Below are positions 1-12,900 of a stretch of DNA of 64,000 nt, piece by piece. The notes beneath the pieces were generated by a model. It did not search any database and was not told where the DNA came from. It saw only the letters and a list, made by a program, of their open reading frames with translations. This DNA is from Tridacna crocea. Its lineage: Eukaryota; Mollusca; Bivalvia; Cardiida; Cardiidae. Each line of letters opens with the position of its first letter. Within the stretch, counting starts at the first letter, position 1. The DNA lies in contig OX031064.1 in the NCBI GenBank assembly GCA_943736015.1, forward strand, positions 36,135,361 through 36,199,360, in the 5' to 3' direction. The position numbers and the translations under genes were made by a program.

Positions 1-183
1 AAGCCTTTTGAAAACATTGTGGGAAAAGGAGAAAAATGCTGGTAACCAGCATTTTCTCCTTTTCCCACAATGTTTTCTATCCTTCTCAAAATATATTTCA
101 ATCTTTAATTTACACTTATTTTTAGTCTGCAAATGCTTTCAATTTGGACCAGTACAAAATTTTGTCATTTGGGAAAGGGTTAA
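1..183 (+). mobile_element. TTAAhp MITE, subfamily A, + (cut by window edge)
   Basis: The window opens inside the left hairpin flank. The hairpin is intact and the right end closes with GGGAAAGGGTTAA at 171-183. Confidence 0.85.
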
Positions 184-198
184 TATACATGTAGGTGT

Positions 199-672
199 AA
201 ATAGAGGATATTTGTTTTTTTCGGTGAAATATCGAAATTTATTTCATCAAGTGGACACCATCAGTAACATTTTCATGAGTGGCACAGCCACGAGTGAAAA
301 TATTATCGATGGTGTTCACGAGATGATATAAATTTCGATTTTTAACCGAGAAAAACAAATATTCTATTTATTGCATGCTTTTAACCCATTCTTGGAGGAG
401 CTTTATCAAAATCCAGTACAGTTTTTTTTTCCGTTATTCCCCGTGGTGTACCCCTCCCGCATAGCAACGCATTACAATATTACGTCAATCGCGAGAAATG
501 TAAGGTATATGACGTCATATTTCCCATCTGGTTGTCAGGCACGCACAATTAACCTAGGCAACAAGAACATGAAAATTGGTATTTTCACTGGTGGTACCAG
601 TGTAAGATCAAAAAATAGTTTCACTGCTATTTCTCGATATCCTACTGGAAAGCATGAAATAAAATGTATTAA
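199..672 (+). repeat. Dispersed repeat with internal inverted repeat (copy 1 of 3)
   Basis: About 470 bp. Near the start, AAATTTATTTCATC and GTGGACACCATC are mirrored by GATGGTGTTCACGAGAT and ATAAATTTC, giving a foldback around 225-345. The same order of blocks recurs in reverse at 39486-39925 and in part at 60718-60884. No coding potential recognised; class unknown. Confidence 0.6.
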
Positions 673-750
673 TTAATCTCTTGAAACATAACAGTGAATT
701 TGTTTTTTTATGATACATGACCATGAATATCGTTATACGACACATTGCAG

Positions 751-915
751 AGAAATCCTGATATTCTGCTATACTGTTTACCCTGGGCTTTCCCTGCTTG
801 GGTGGGGAATGGAACTAGAAACCCCTACACTGATATTGACAAAACAAGTGACTATGTCATCAAATTTATCCAAGGAGCATGGGAGCATTACAAACTGAGG
901 ATGAATTATGTTGGG
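751..915 (+). CDS. GALC: GALC exon: barrel strand before the acid/base Glu
   Basis: Acceptor TTGCAG ends at 750 and donor GTGAGT starts at 916. Encodes [19 protein letters not shown] and on to MNYVG, matching the GALC segment NPNITLIGLPWSFPGWLG. Phase 0 in and out. Confidence 0.93.
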
Positions 916-3900
916 GTGAGTGTTTAGTCTTTTATGAGAATTTTTTTCAATGTAGTCTTATGCATTCATTTAGTAACAGGCTACTTAAACAAATGTGACC
1001 CATCACGCAAAAAGGGACCATCTGGGAATTCTGCATGTCGATTAGATTGAAACAGATCAACGATAGTGCAGGTCAATTTAAATTGATAATTCAAAAATGC
1101 TTGTACAGTAAGGTGGAATGACCACTTTTCATACAGAAAATATCATAAAAGCAAAAAGTGTCAACCCAGGTCAGCCTGCGCATCCGCACAGTCAACACTT
1201 TTCACAGTTCCTAGAACTAGCACGAGGGGTCACAAATTTACCAAATAGAGATTTGGAAATGAGGGATGCTCTTAGAAAAGGGGGTTTCATGCATTTCCAT
1301 TATCAATTACATCAAGCAAGTCATTACATAATCATAGATCCATAAAATCAATATTGTCCAACAACAGAAGGAATCCTAAGATAAATAGGTCCTTTGACGT
1401 GCAGAAAATTCACTATTAGCGCACACTTACGGCTCAGCTGACTGGGTTGATTCTTTTTGCAAATGCATCCAACTTCCTTTTCAAAGATCATAGCTCAAAT
1501 ATAATGGTAAATTATGGATTATCATTATGAATTATATCTTGATGTATTCAATACATGTAAACGTATTTTGGCAAAGGAAGAAATTGCTTTTTTATGATGT
1601 AGAATGCAGAGCTCCAGATAGAGGGAGTGATTTTGATTTCAAAATTGAAAATATTGATTGTTCTCCACTAAATCCTATGTTATGGGTACTCATTAGAATG
1701 GTCCCATTTTCACAACGTAGAATTTGGAAGAAAAATAATGGATTTAGAATACCATCACTCCGTTTTATCAGGAGCTCTGTACATTTATATGTAGAAAAGC
1801 AGCTGGTGGTTTGGAAAGATTCTATTTACTGATGTATTTTGTCCCTTTACCACAGAATGATGACTTTTAAAGCCCCTGAAAGAGAAGGCCTTTAAAAAAA
1901 CATTGTGGGAAAAGGAGAAAATGCTGGTTTCCAGCATTTTCTCCTTTTCCCACAATGTTTTCTACTCCATCAAAGAAAAATCTTTTTATATTAGCCACAT
2001 TGAAACTGTCATCCGCAAATGCTTTTAATTTGTACAGGTCTAAAATCTTGTCGTGTGGCAAAGGGTTAAAATCTGCTGGAGGCTTTTGGGAAGGGGATTT
2101 TATAGTGATGGTATAGAAGAAAAAAGAAAAGAAATGCATGAATATGTGTACTGGCAGCAGTTATATTAAAGAAATACTGTTGAAAGATGACAAATTTTGA
2201 AATAGTTCCCTACAATTAGGTATGTTAAATATAAAAGTTTGTGAAACTCATTTTATATTACCTAATGTTTCATTTGTACAAAATGGACCAGGTAAGGGAT
2301 TGAGGCCTATTTTGTATTCACATAAACATTTGTGAAAACCTGTCGGATGTAATCCTTAAAACCCCTTTAACAAATGAATTTGCCGCTTTGGCCATAATAG
2401 ATTTCGATCAGACCACATAGAACATGCAGTGTTAAATCTAGATCGTCAGCTGTGGATAGATATTCTGAGGAAAAGCTATCTTGACATTTAAAAAATGCTT
2501 AGGTAGTTTTCTAGTCTGAAAATGTGAACATTATTTGGCATTCTGAGGGTCAAAAAGATATTTTTACTGCCCTAGAAATTTTAGCTCATTACCAAACGAC
2601 AAAATTTTAGTTTGTCCAAATCAAAAGCATTTACAGACAACAAAATACAAGGGACTGAAAATTTAGAATTTGTTCTGTGAAGGGTACAAAACATTGTGGG
2701 AAAAGGAGAAAATGCTGGTTACCAGCATTTTCTCCTTTTCCCACAATGTTTTCTAAAGGCCTCTTTCTCAGGGTCGTCAAAAGTAGGGATTGTGTGGAAA
2801 TGGGTTAAGTGGTTTTTTTTTTTTATTTTCGTTATTGTTGTATACACTGCTTGTTATCTGTATGCATGTTTTTCTATCATATATTTACAGGTCTGGAATG
2901 AAAGGAATTATGATTCAAATTATATAAAGGTAATATTTCCACTTGTTTTTTATTTTGTAACATAGTTTGAAAGGATTTGCTAACCTTTTAGAGCATCAAA
3001 TAAATATTCATTTTATCGTGAATGCTATTTACGGCCTGAATCAAAATGACAGGCATGAGACCAAGGTCACACTTTATGCTTTCATGCAGTTTACAGGTTA
3101 TCTGATTTTGTATTGCTGTTAATAACAAATCGTCTTAGCTTTAATGATAATAGATCATGAAAATGCAGTCTGATCTACTTCAATTGTCTTCATGTAATGC
3201 AAAATTGATCGAAATTGGCTGTAAATAAAGAATGATAATAATTTAAAATATGTTTATTTGGTTTATAGTTACTGAGGAAGAAGTTAGACAAAGCCAATTT
3301 CACAGATGTCCGTATTGTGGCCCCAGATGGTGGATGGGATCCTATATCGGGAGAGATTTTATCAGATAAGGAATTAGCAGATGCTGTATATGCTATAGGG
3401 TAACAGCAGTTCTTGATTGTTCTATCCCCTCTCATATCTGATACAGGAAAGTGGACTGAACAGGAATGCTGAAATCGTTACCTTACCATAAACTTCTTCC
3501 TAGTGAGAGCATTTGCAAATGACAAATTTAATATGGCTCATAGTGGGACTTGTATTTGAAAGGGTAGAAAACATAGTGGAAAAATGGAACATTTTGGTTG
3601 TCAGCATTTCCTCCTTTTCCCACAATGTTTTCAAGAGCCTTCTACTATGGTAAAGGGTTTAATCTTAACCTTTTACCAAACAATCCTTAGTTTTAAGGAC
3701 CCTGACAGAAAAATCTTTTAAAAACATTGTGGGAAAAGGAGAAAATGCTGGTGACCAGCATTTTCCCCTTTTCCCACAAGGTTTTCTATCCATCAAAGGA
3801 AGATTTTCAGTATCTATGGTCACATAGTATGTTGTCTGGAGACACATTCCATCTGGACCAGTCTAAATTTTGTTCAGTTGATCAGGGGTGAACTAGATGA

Positions 3901-6900
3901 TATAGCATTTGACATGTCAGTAAATTGGTAGCTTTTGCAGATGTTTCTTGCTCATATTGAAAACATTTGCAGAATTTAAGCTAAATTTGACCCAAATTGA
4001 ATTTATTTTTGGAGACATTGATAGAAAAAAGGCAAGTACTAATTATTACTACTACTACTATTTTTTCGGATACTATCCATCCCTTATCATTTGTATATTC
4101 ATAAGTACATGTTGGTAAGATTTATAGCTTAATACACTGTTGAACTCTTTACCACACAATCCCGACTATTAACCACCCTGATAAAGAAGCCTTTTGAAAA
4201 CATTGTGGGAAAAGGAGAAAATGCTGGTAACCAGCATTTTCTCCTTTTCCCACAAAGTTTTCTACCCTATCAAAGGAAAATTGAGTCATTTAAGCCACTA
4301 TGAAACTGTTGTCTGTAAATGATTTCATTTAGGTTAAGTCTAACATTTTGCCGTGTGGTAAAGGGTTAACTCTTTACCAAATGACAAAATTTTAGACTGG
4401 TCCAAGTTGAAAGCACTTGCAGTCAGAAATAAAGACAAAACTCAAAAATTGAAATTCGTTTCCAGCAGGTTAGAAAACATTGTGGGAAAAGGAGAAAATG
4501 CTGATTACCAGCATTTTCTCCTTTTCCCACAATGTTTTTTAAAAAGGTCTCTATTTCAGAATTATAAAAACCAGAGGTTGTTTGGTAAAGGGTTAACTCT
4601 ACTGCTGCTAAGTGGGACTCTAAGCTTTTATGAACAGTGTGAAAGAAGATCAGACTGTAAAGTCCAGTATGAAGACATGTTGTTTTTTTTTTTCAAATAT
4701 AACAATATTGCATCGTTTTAGTTTTGAGTAATTAATAGAAATGTTCACATATTGATCAGTTTTACTCTTTATCAGTGAAAACATTTTTTGAAAATTCCAG
4801 AATGAAAGACAGTATTTATAGACAGTTTGTCATAAGTAAGGTAATTGAATAATATGCATTTTTGAAGGTTAAAATTCTAGTTATGAACATTTTCTTTTTT
4901 CCCCATATAGTTTTCAAATGCATCCTTTGTCAGGGTTATTTAAGCATGACAGGGGTGTGGAATTCCTATGCCCAACTTGCCAGACTTGGGACTTTTTGGC
5001 TGCGGACAAGTGAATTTTTCCAGAGCACTTGTCCACGGGCAAGTGAATTTTTGAGCCAAACCAGATGAGGAAATGTCATATTTACATCAATGGCGATCCT
5101 CAAATGCTCCATTTATTCCAAGTTTTGCATTACCAGTGTTGAAATAAACACCGGTGTGAGGCCTCTCGCTACATGCAGTTGGTGTGGGGAAAAAAGGACA
5201 AGTAAACTTTAAATGCGGACAAGTAGGAAATTCAGTCCAACTTGTCAGTGAGCAAGTGGGAAAATTCCAAAATTGCGCACCCCTGCATGAGATTTTTTGG
5301 GATAAAGGGTTAACAAGGTGTTTGACATTCCAGAGCACACTACCCTGGTACAAAAAGTTCGGACAATGCTGTGAAAACGGGAAAATCTCTTTGGTCCTCT
5401 GAAGATTATAGCACATTTAATGATAATGTTGGGGCTGGTTGCTGGGCAAGGGTAAGTTAATGTACCCATTTTTTTACTAGATATTTCAAACTCCATTATA
5501 TTGTCAAACTTAAGGTATCTAAAGTTGACATTATTGAGTTTTGACGCCATATCTTCGGAATTTGAAGACTACATTGTAGCAAATGGAGACCTTTCATTGA
5601 ACTCCAATCACAAGGTATCAAAGGTGGTCTCTTCAAGAAACAGAAAATAACAATAAAACGTATGTTAAGTCACCGTCTTTTCATGTACATGTAGCATACA
5701 ATGTTTAACTCTTTACGAAATGACAAAATTTTAGACTGGTCCATTTTGAAGCATTTGCAGGCGACAAAATAAAAGTGACTGAAAATTTGAAATTTCATTT
5801 GGAAAGGGAAGAAAACATTGTGGGAAAAGGAGAAAATTTTGGTTTACCAGCATTTTCTCCTTTTTCCTCAATGTTTTCCAAAAGGATTCTTTCTCATGGT
5901 TGTTAAAAGTTGGGATTGTGTGGTAAAGAGTTAACTTTATAATTGATGACCAAACATTGCTGATCTAATGAAAGAGACAAAAATGGGAGACAATTGTTTT
6001 AATAACCCTGAAGAAGACGACTTTCGAAAACATTGTTGGAAAAGTAGAAAATGCCACAAATGAGCATTTTTTTCCTTTTCCCACAGTGTTTTGTACCTTC
6101 CCATGGGCTATCACTAAATTTTAGCCACATATAGTGGTTGTCTGCAAACAATTTGAAAATTGGACAAGTATGTGATTGTTTTGTTTGGTACAGGCTTTAA
6201 AGAAAAACTTCAAAAAAGAAAATGCTACTTAATCCTTTACCACACAATGACTACTTTTGACGACCTTGAGGAAGAGGCCTTTTGAAAACTTTGTGGGAAA
6301 AGGAGAAAATGCTGGTAACCAGCATTTTGTCCTTTTCCCACAAAATTTACTACTCTATCAAAAAAAATTGCATCATTTGAGCCACTTTGAAATTATCACC
6401 TACAAATGCTCTCCATTTCGATAGGTCTAAAATTCTGCTATGTGGTAAAGGGTTAACAAAAATTTCACATTTTCCTACAACATTTTCTTCCCTTTCTAAG
6501 TCAAATCTGATAATTGTACAATTTAGTTTGTAATCTAAATGTTGGATTTTATAAATTACAGATTTAAAAAAAAAATTTAAAGGAGGAGTGCACTCTAAAT
6601 CTTTAACTCTTTACCACACAACAAAATATTGAACTAAATTAAAACTATTTGCAGACAACAAAATAAATGTGAATCAAAGGGCAGAAAACATTGTGGTAAA
6701 AGGAGAAAATGCAGGTTACCAGCATTTTCTCCTTTTTCCACAATGTTTTCAAAGGCTCTCTTTCTCAGGGTCGTTAAAAGTCAGGATTGTGTGGTAAAGA
6801 GTTAATATTGGACAAAATTCTTAATTGTATGGAAAATTGTTTTCATTAGAACCACTGTAATGTCGCAAAAAACTGCACTGAGTTCATTTACAATCTCTTT

Positions 6901-9900
6901 TATTTGCAGATCCTGAATCAGAACTATGTTGTTGGAAATATGACAAGGTAAATGCAACTGTATGCTGTAGGTAAAAAGTATTATGTGTTTTTGTTTGTTT
7001 GGTTTCCAGTGATAGTGTTATATAGTTGGGTAGCTAATCAGTAACAATAAAAACCTTTCATCCCTGCTAATCTGCTTACACATAAGGAAATAAGCTGCAA
7101 TATAACCATAATAATATTGAAAGCAGCTTAAAACACAATTCAATCAATCTCATTGGTGTCACTTTTGGCCAGTTATCAATATATTTTGAGTTCAGATCCC
7201 TATCTCAGAAAAAAACTCTTATCCTAGTATGAATGAAAATCAACAGGATTCATCTTGGGGATTATTGTCTTGACTTTGTGCTTTTCGGAAAGCAAAAAAT
7301 GGTTTGAAAATACTGTTGTGTGTAGTTCTTGTCACAGAAACTATAAGAATGTTTGGGGGAAGAGATGGATTCATCACTAGTATAATCAAAATATCATTTA
7401 AACCCATACCACACACTCTTGGCATAAAGACATTGAAGGTGAATGCTTTTGAAAACATTGTGCGAAAAGAAGAAAATGCTGGTAATCAGCATTTGGCCTT
7501 TTCCCACCATGTTTTATACCCTATTAAAAACAGAAACAATCATCTCAAGAACATACAATTTGTCCTCCGCAAATGTTTTCAATTTGGTTTAGTTAAGAAA
7601 TATCCTATCAGATGGTTAAGAGTTAAATAGTTTCAAACACTAAGCATTAAAATCAAATCAAACAGTGTGTGCATATTGATGAGAAGCTGAACCTGTTTAC
7701 TCTACCACACTGTAGCAATTTAGACTGGTACAAACTGAAAGCTTTTGCAGACAAGAAATTAAATCTTAATCAAATGAAAGGTTTAGTTCATAAAAGGGTA
7801 GAAAACATTGTGGAAAAAGGAAACACTAGTTACCAGCTTTTTCTCTTTTTTCTAGAAAGTATTCAAAAGTTTTCATCTACTAGAGTAGTAAAAGCTAGGG
7901 ATTATGTTGTAAAAGGTTAAAATGCAATGCAAGAGTATTATAGTTAGAGACTCAGATAATAAGAGATTATATGGGCGGCATCACGCGAAAAGGGGCATTC
8001 GGACATTTGCGTAAAGTGTCGTCTCGGATCAGCCTGTGCAGTCCGCGCAGGCTAATCCGAGACGGCACTTTCCGTTTATATGTAATTTTCTGTTTTGTGC
8101 AAGTCTACTAAAGCACAAAATTTAATGAAGTCGTAAAGTGCCGTCTCTGATTAGCCTGCGCGTAGTGCGCAGGCTGATCCGAGACGACATTTACGCAAAT
8201 GTCCGAATGCCCCTTTTCGCGTGATGCAAGCCATATACATTACTGAAGCGTAAGTTCATATTTCTCAAAGATTGTAATTAACAGCTGATACTGTTGTAAA
8301 ATTTAGAATGAAGTCTTCTCTCTTTTCCATTTGCTTGGTAGTACCATTTCCTGGAACTTGATTGCCAGTTACTATGAAGCATTGCCATTCAGTAGAGATG
8401 GACTGATGACTGCTGTTAGCCCCTGGAGTGGACATTACAGGGTGGAGTCACCTATCTGGATGACAGGTGAGGGAAAACAAAAATTTCTGTTACTTCCATC
8501 TTCGCAAGCCAAGGATACTAAGGTAGCACCCTTGGATGCTCGCCTCTTTAAAAATCAAAGCTCCCGCCACGCAATTTCATTGGATGCATCCAAAACCCAT
8601 CACGTCCAATCAAACCATCGTAACAAGAAATCTTTCGCAAAACAAAAAATCAATAATGGCGGCGCCCGTCAAAACGAAAGTTGTCATGTTTGTGACAAAA
8701 ATTTGCCAAAGAAGAGTAGACAATTATTTTTTTATAGTTCACAATCAATTATGTGAAATATTAGGACAGGTTCCACAGCCAAATGATTGCGAATCATCGT
8801 ATGTCTGTTCATCTTGGTTTTGACGTGATGAATCCGAAAGTGCAGCCATATTTGATGCATAGCCTTACAAATTTTATTACGAGCATTTTGATTGGTCAGA
8901 AATATTGTCAGCAAAGGTTACACAACTTGTGATATTCGATAGGTGGCACAGCGGGACTTTCGATTTTTAAAGAGGCAAGCGGCCAAGGGTACTACCTTAG
9001 TATCCTTGGCTCGCGAAGATGGGTTAGTTCTAGTAACTACATGAAACAGTTTTTGATTTTTTAAGGTTGAGGCATTAACCCATTACCACACAATCCCTAC
9101 TTTTGACGCCCCTGAGAAAAAAGCCTTTAGAAAACACTGTGGGAAAAGGAGAAAATGCTGGTAACCAGCATTTTCTCCTTTTCCCACAATGTTTTCTACC
9201 CTTCCCAAAACAAATTTCAAATTTTCAATCACTTTTATTTTGTCGTCTGCAATTCCTTTTAATTTGACAAACCTAAAATTTTGTCGTTTGGTAATGGGTT
9301 AAATATGGTATGATTTTTACAAGAGAATACAACTATTAACTTTTTAACCCTTTACTCCACAGATACTCATTTTGACGCATTGCTTGTAGGAGCCTTTGGA
9401 AAACATTGTGACAAAAGGTGAAATTGCTCGTGACGAGCAATTTCACCTTTTGTCACAATGTTTTCTATGCTATCTAAAGGTGCCATATACACATAAGAAA
9501 CAGCTTCATCCTTGCTGTTATTTAGGGTCATTTAGAGATACCATAGAAATGCCTTATGGGGTAAAGGGTTAACAAGTCTTTCATGGTATACATGGTTGCA
9601 AGGTAGAGCGTTGGCCTTGTTCCAAGTTCGATAACGATGAGTGGGTGTCAACTTCTGGATTTTTCATTAGCCCACACATTCGGCATGAGTACTGGTGTAG
9701 TTCTCAGGAAGCAGAATCGAGAGAGATTACAAATTAGCTGTAAGAACTTGTTTCTCAGTCTACATGTATCAATATTTTTTGTTTATATCAGCTCACACCA
9801 CATGGTTTGTGTACCCTGGTTGGTATTATTTTGGACATGGCTCAGGGGTCCACCTGCTGAAAAAAGGAGGCAGTCTTGTCTCTTTTGTTAGTTTTGACAG

Positions 9901-12900
9901 TACTCAGCTGACAATGGTGATTGAAACAATGGTAAGTTTTATATGTGCTTACATACTTATCTTGTATGTGGTCAAACATACTTTCTTTTCCCACAATATC
10001 AACATCAAAAGATTTTTACTCAAGGTAATTAAGACTTGGGATTGTGTGGTAGAGGGTTGAGACCAGTACAAACTCGACTTACTTACTGGCTTAGCGTAGG
10101 ATCATGTCTGAAAACAGAATCATTCAATTGTGAGATGGTGCTCTTCCTAATGACATCAACTAATTTGCACAGACTATTGATTTTAAAATGACTACGTAAT
10201 TTTCACGGAGATATTTTTGTATTTTTGTTAACCCTTTCGCTGCTAAGCCTGACTCGCTGACCATTTGCTGATGGTGGAGATCAAGATCAGACTGCATAGA
10301 ATGTGCAGTCTGATCTTGGATTTACACTATTTAAGAAGGTCATATTATTCCCCAAAACATAGTTTTGAAATGGCGGTATTTAGGTTTTTTAATACCGAGC
10401 AGAAAATTTCTTTTTGGTTATATAGCAGGATAAGGGTTAAGCTACCTTTTTCTTGGAAAAGGGAAATGCTTTTTTCCCCATCTGCTCAAAGCATACAAGT
10501 ACAATAGTAATGACAAATGTAATTCATTACAGTTGCTTGTGAGAACATACTTTGTTTCAAACTTAATGAGAACATTATGTACTTAATGACAGGTTTTTTT
10601 TATTTAGATTTAGCTGTGCAATTCTATGGATACTGTGACCACAAATCATAAAATTGTTAAAATCAGAGCAAGTAATTTTCAGCTTTTATGTATTTTTTTT
10701 TTCTCTAATTTCTCTTTTTAGCAGTTTTTATGCATACTGTTTTCTACTTTTTATATGCCCGTCGAAGACGGGACGTATTATGGGATCACCCGTGCTGGGC
10801 GGGCGGGCGGGCGGCGTCCAGTTCTTTGTCCGGAGCATATCTCCAAAACTATACTACCTAGGGTTATGAAATTTCATGGGTGGATAGATCTCATCGAGGG
10901 GGAGTGCAGTGCACAGGAATCATAACTCTTGCTCGCTTAACTTTTGAGTTATTGCCCTTTGTTGTTTTTCATACTTGAATTTTGTCCGGAGCATATCTCC
11001 AAAACTATACTACCTAGGGTTATGAAATTTCATGGGTGGATAGATCTCATCGAGGGGGAGTGCAGTGCACAGGAATCATAACTCTTGCTCGCTTCATTTT
11101 TGAGTTATTGCCCTTTGTTGTTTTTCATACTTGAATTTTGTCCGGAGCATATCTCCAAAACTATACTAGCTAGGGTTATGAAATTTCATGGGTGGATAGA
11201 TCTCATCGAGGGGGAGTGCAGTGCACAGGAATCATAACTCTTGCTCGCTTAATTTTTGAGTTATTGCCCTTTGTTGTTTTTCATACTTGAATTTTGTCCG
11301 GAGCATATCTCCAAAACTATACTAGCTAGGGTTATGAAATTTCATGGGTGGATAGATCTCATCGAGGGAGATTGCAGTGCACAAGAATCATAACTCTTGC
11401 TTGCTTAATTTTTGAGTTATTGCCCTTTGCCATTTTTTATACTTGAATTTTGTCCGCTGAATATCTCCAGAACTATACTAGCTAGGGTTATGAAATTTCA
11501 TGGCTGGATAGATCTCACCGAGGGGGAGTGCAGTGCACAGGAATCACAACTCTTGCTTGCTTAATTTTTGAGTTATTGCCCTGTGTTGTTTTTCATACTT
11601 GAATTTTGTCTGGTGCATGCCCCAGCTTTACAACTTGGGGTAAGACGGGCGTATCTTGCGACAATTTGCCGCTCTTGTTGTTTTTGCTATGGTACATTCT
11701 AAATGATCCAGAGATTACAATGAAAGAACAATGGTTTATTCTTGTTCTATCAAACTGAAGTCAAAGAGGGCCAGTTCTCAAGAAATTGGTTTGAGAAAAT
11801 AATGGCTTGTGTCGGCTTCATTTCAGAGTCATGATCATTCCAAGTGCATTCGCCCCAGCCTGCCAGCATATGAGGTTTCACCACAGAATATAACAATTCA
11901 GCTCACAGGGTACTTTGTAAGTTGTCTTACGAACATAATAGTTTGCAAGAAGTGCACAGCTGAAATACAAATACCAACCGCATTTGGAGGGATTTGAACC
12001 CATGTGGACAAATGTCCTCATTTTTCGAGGTTTAGGAGACCAACACCGTAAGCACTGAGCCAAAGAGATATTTTAAGTCAGTTGTTAGGTATTGTATTTA
12101 ACCCTTTCCCAAACAACAAATTTTGGACTCTTCCAAACTGAAAGAGGTTGCAGACGACAATTTTAGACTTTGAGAAAATGGCAAAAAGTTCTCAAAAAAG
12201 GCAGAAAACACTGCGGGAATAGGAGAAATTGCTCGTTACGAGCAATTTCTCCTTTTCCCACAGTGTTTTCAAAAGACTTTTACTGCAGACACATAAAAAC
12301 TAGGGCTTGTTTTGGAAAGGGTGAAATCAGGATGACGCCATGCATGAAGGAATGATCTCTGGTAACACTACGCCTCTTAAAGTAATCATTTGTTGATGAC
12401 TCAAAGCGTTATTAGGCAATAAGTATGTTTTTCAACAACAAATGGGATTAATGGCTCGTTGGCCAATCCTGAACAGGCACTCATCTTGCGAACATGGAAG
12501 TTCCCAACAAAAGCATAGCTGAAATACAATCTGCATCTTGCAGGATTTGAACCCATGTTTACAAATATCCTTGTTTTTTGAGGTTTAAAACACCAATACC
12601 ATAACCACTGAGCTAAAGACATATCTCCTTAATGCAGTTTTAAGGTATTGTATTTAAATTGGGACAAAGTCATACATGAAGGAGTGGTCTCGTGTAACAC
12701 TACCCCTCTTACAGTAACCATTTATTGATGAATCAAAGCCTGTTTAGGTAGAAAGTCTATTTTTGGACAACAAATGGGATTAATGGCTCATTGGCCAATC
12801 CCAGATGAGCTCCTATCTTGTGAACATGAAAGTTCCCAACTAACGCATAGCTGTAATACGAACTGCATCCTGGGGGATTAGAACCAATGGGAACAAAAAT

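Noticed and set aside
8331-8756. A 141-codon open frame as a gene
   Set aside because: Only 8342-8466 is real GALC exon; the rest reads through the donor GTGAGG into a TIR element.
11605-11679. CRISPR-like or coding meaning of the 156-bp array (156 is a multiple of 3)
   Set aside because: Units are contiguous without spacers, contain stops in the frames I read, and belong to a mobile-element layout.
12020-12070. Functional tRNA gene on the minus strand
   Set aside because: A- and B-box like motifs are present, but the cloverleaf is not intact and the unit recurs as a SINE.
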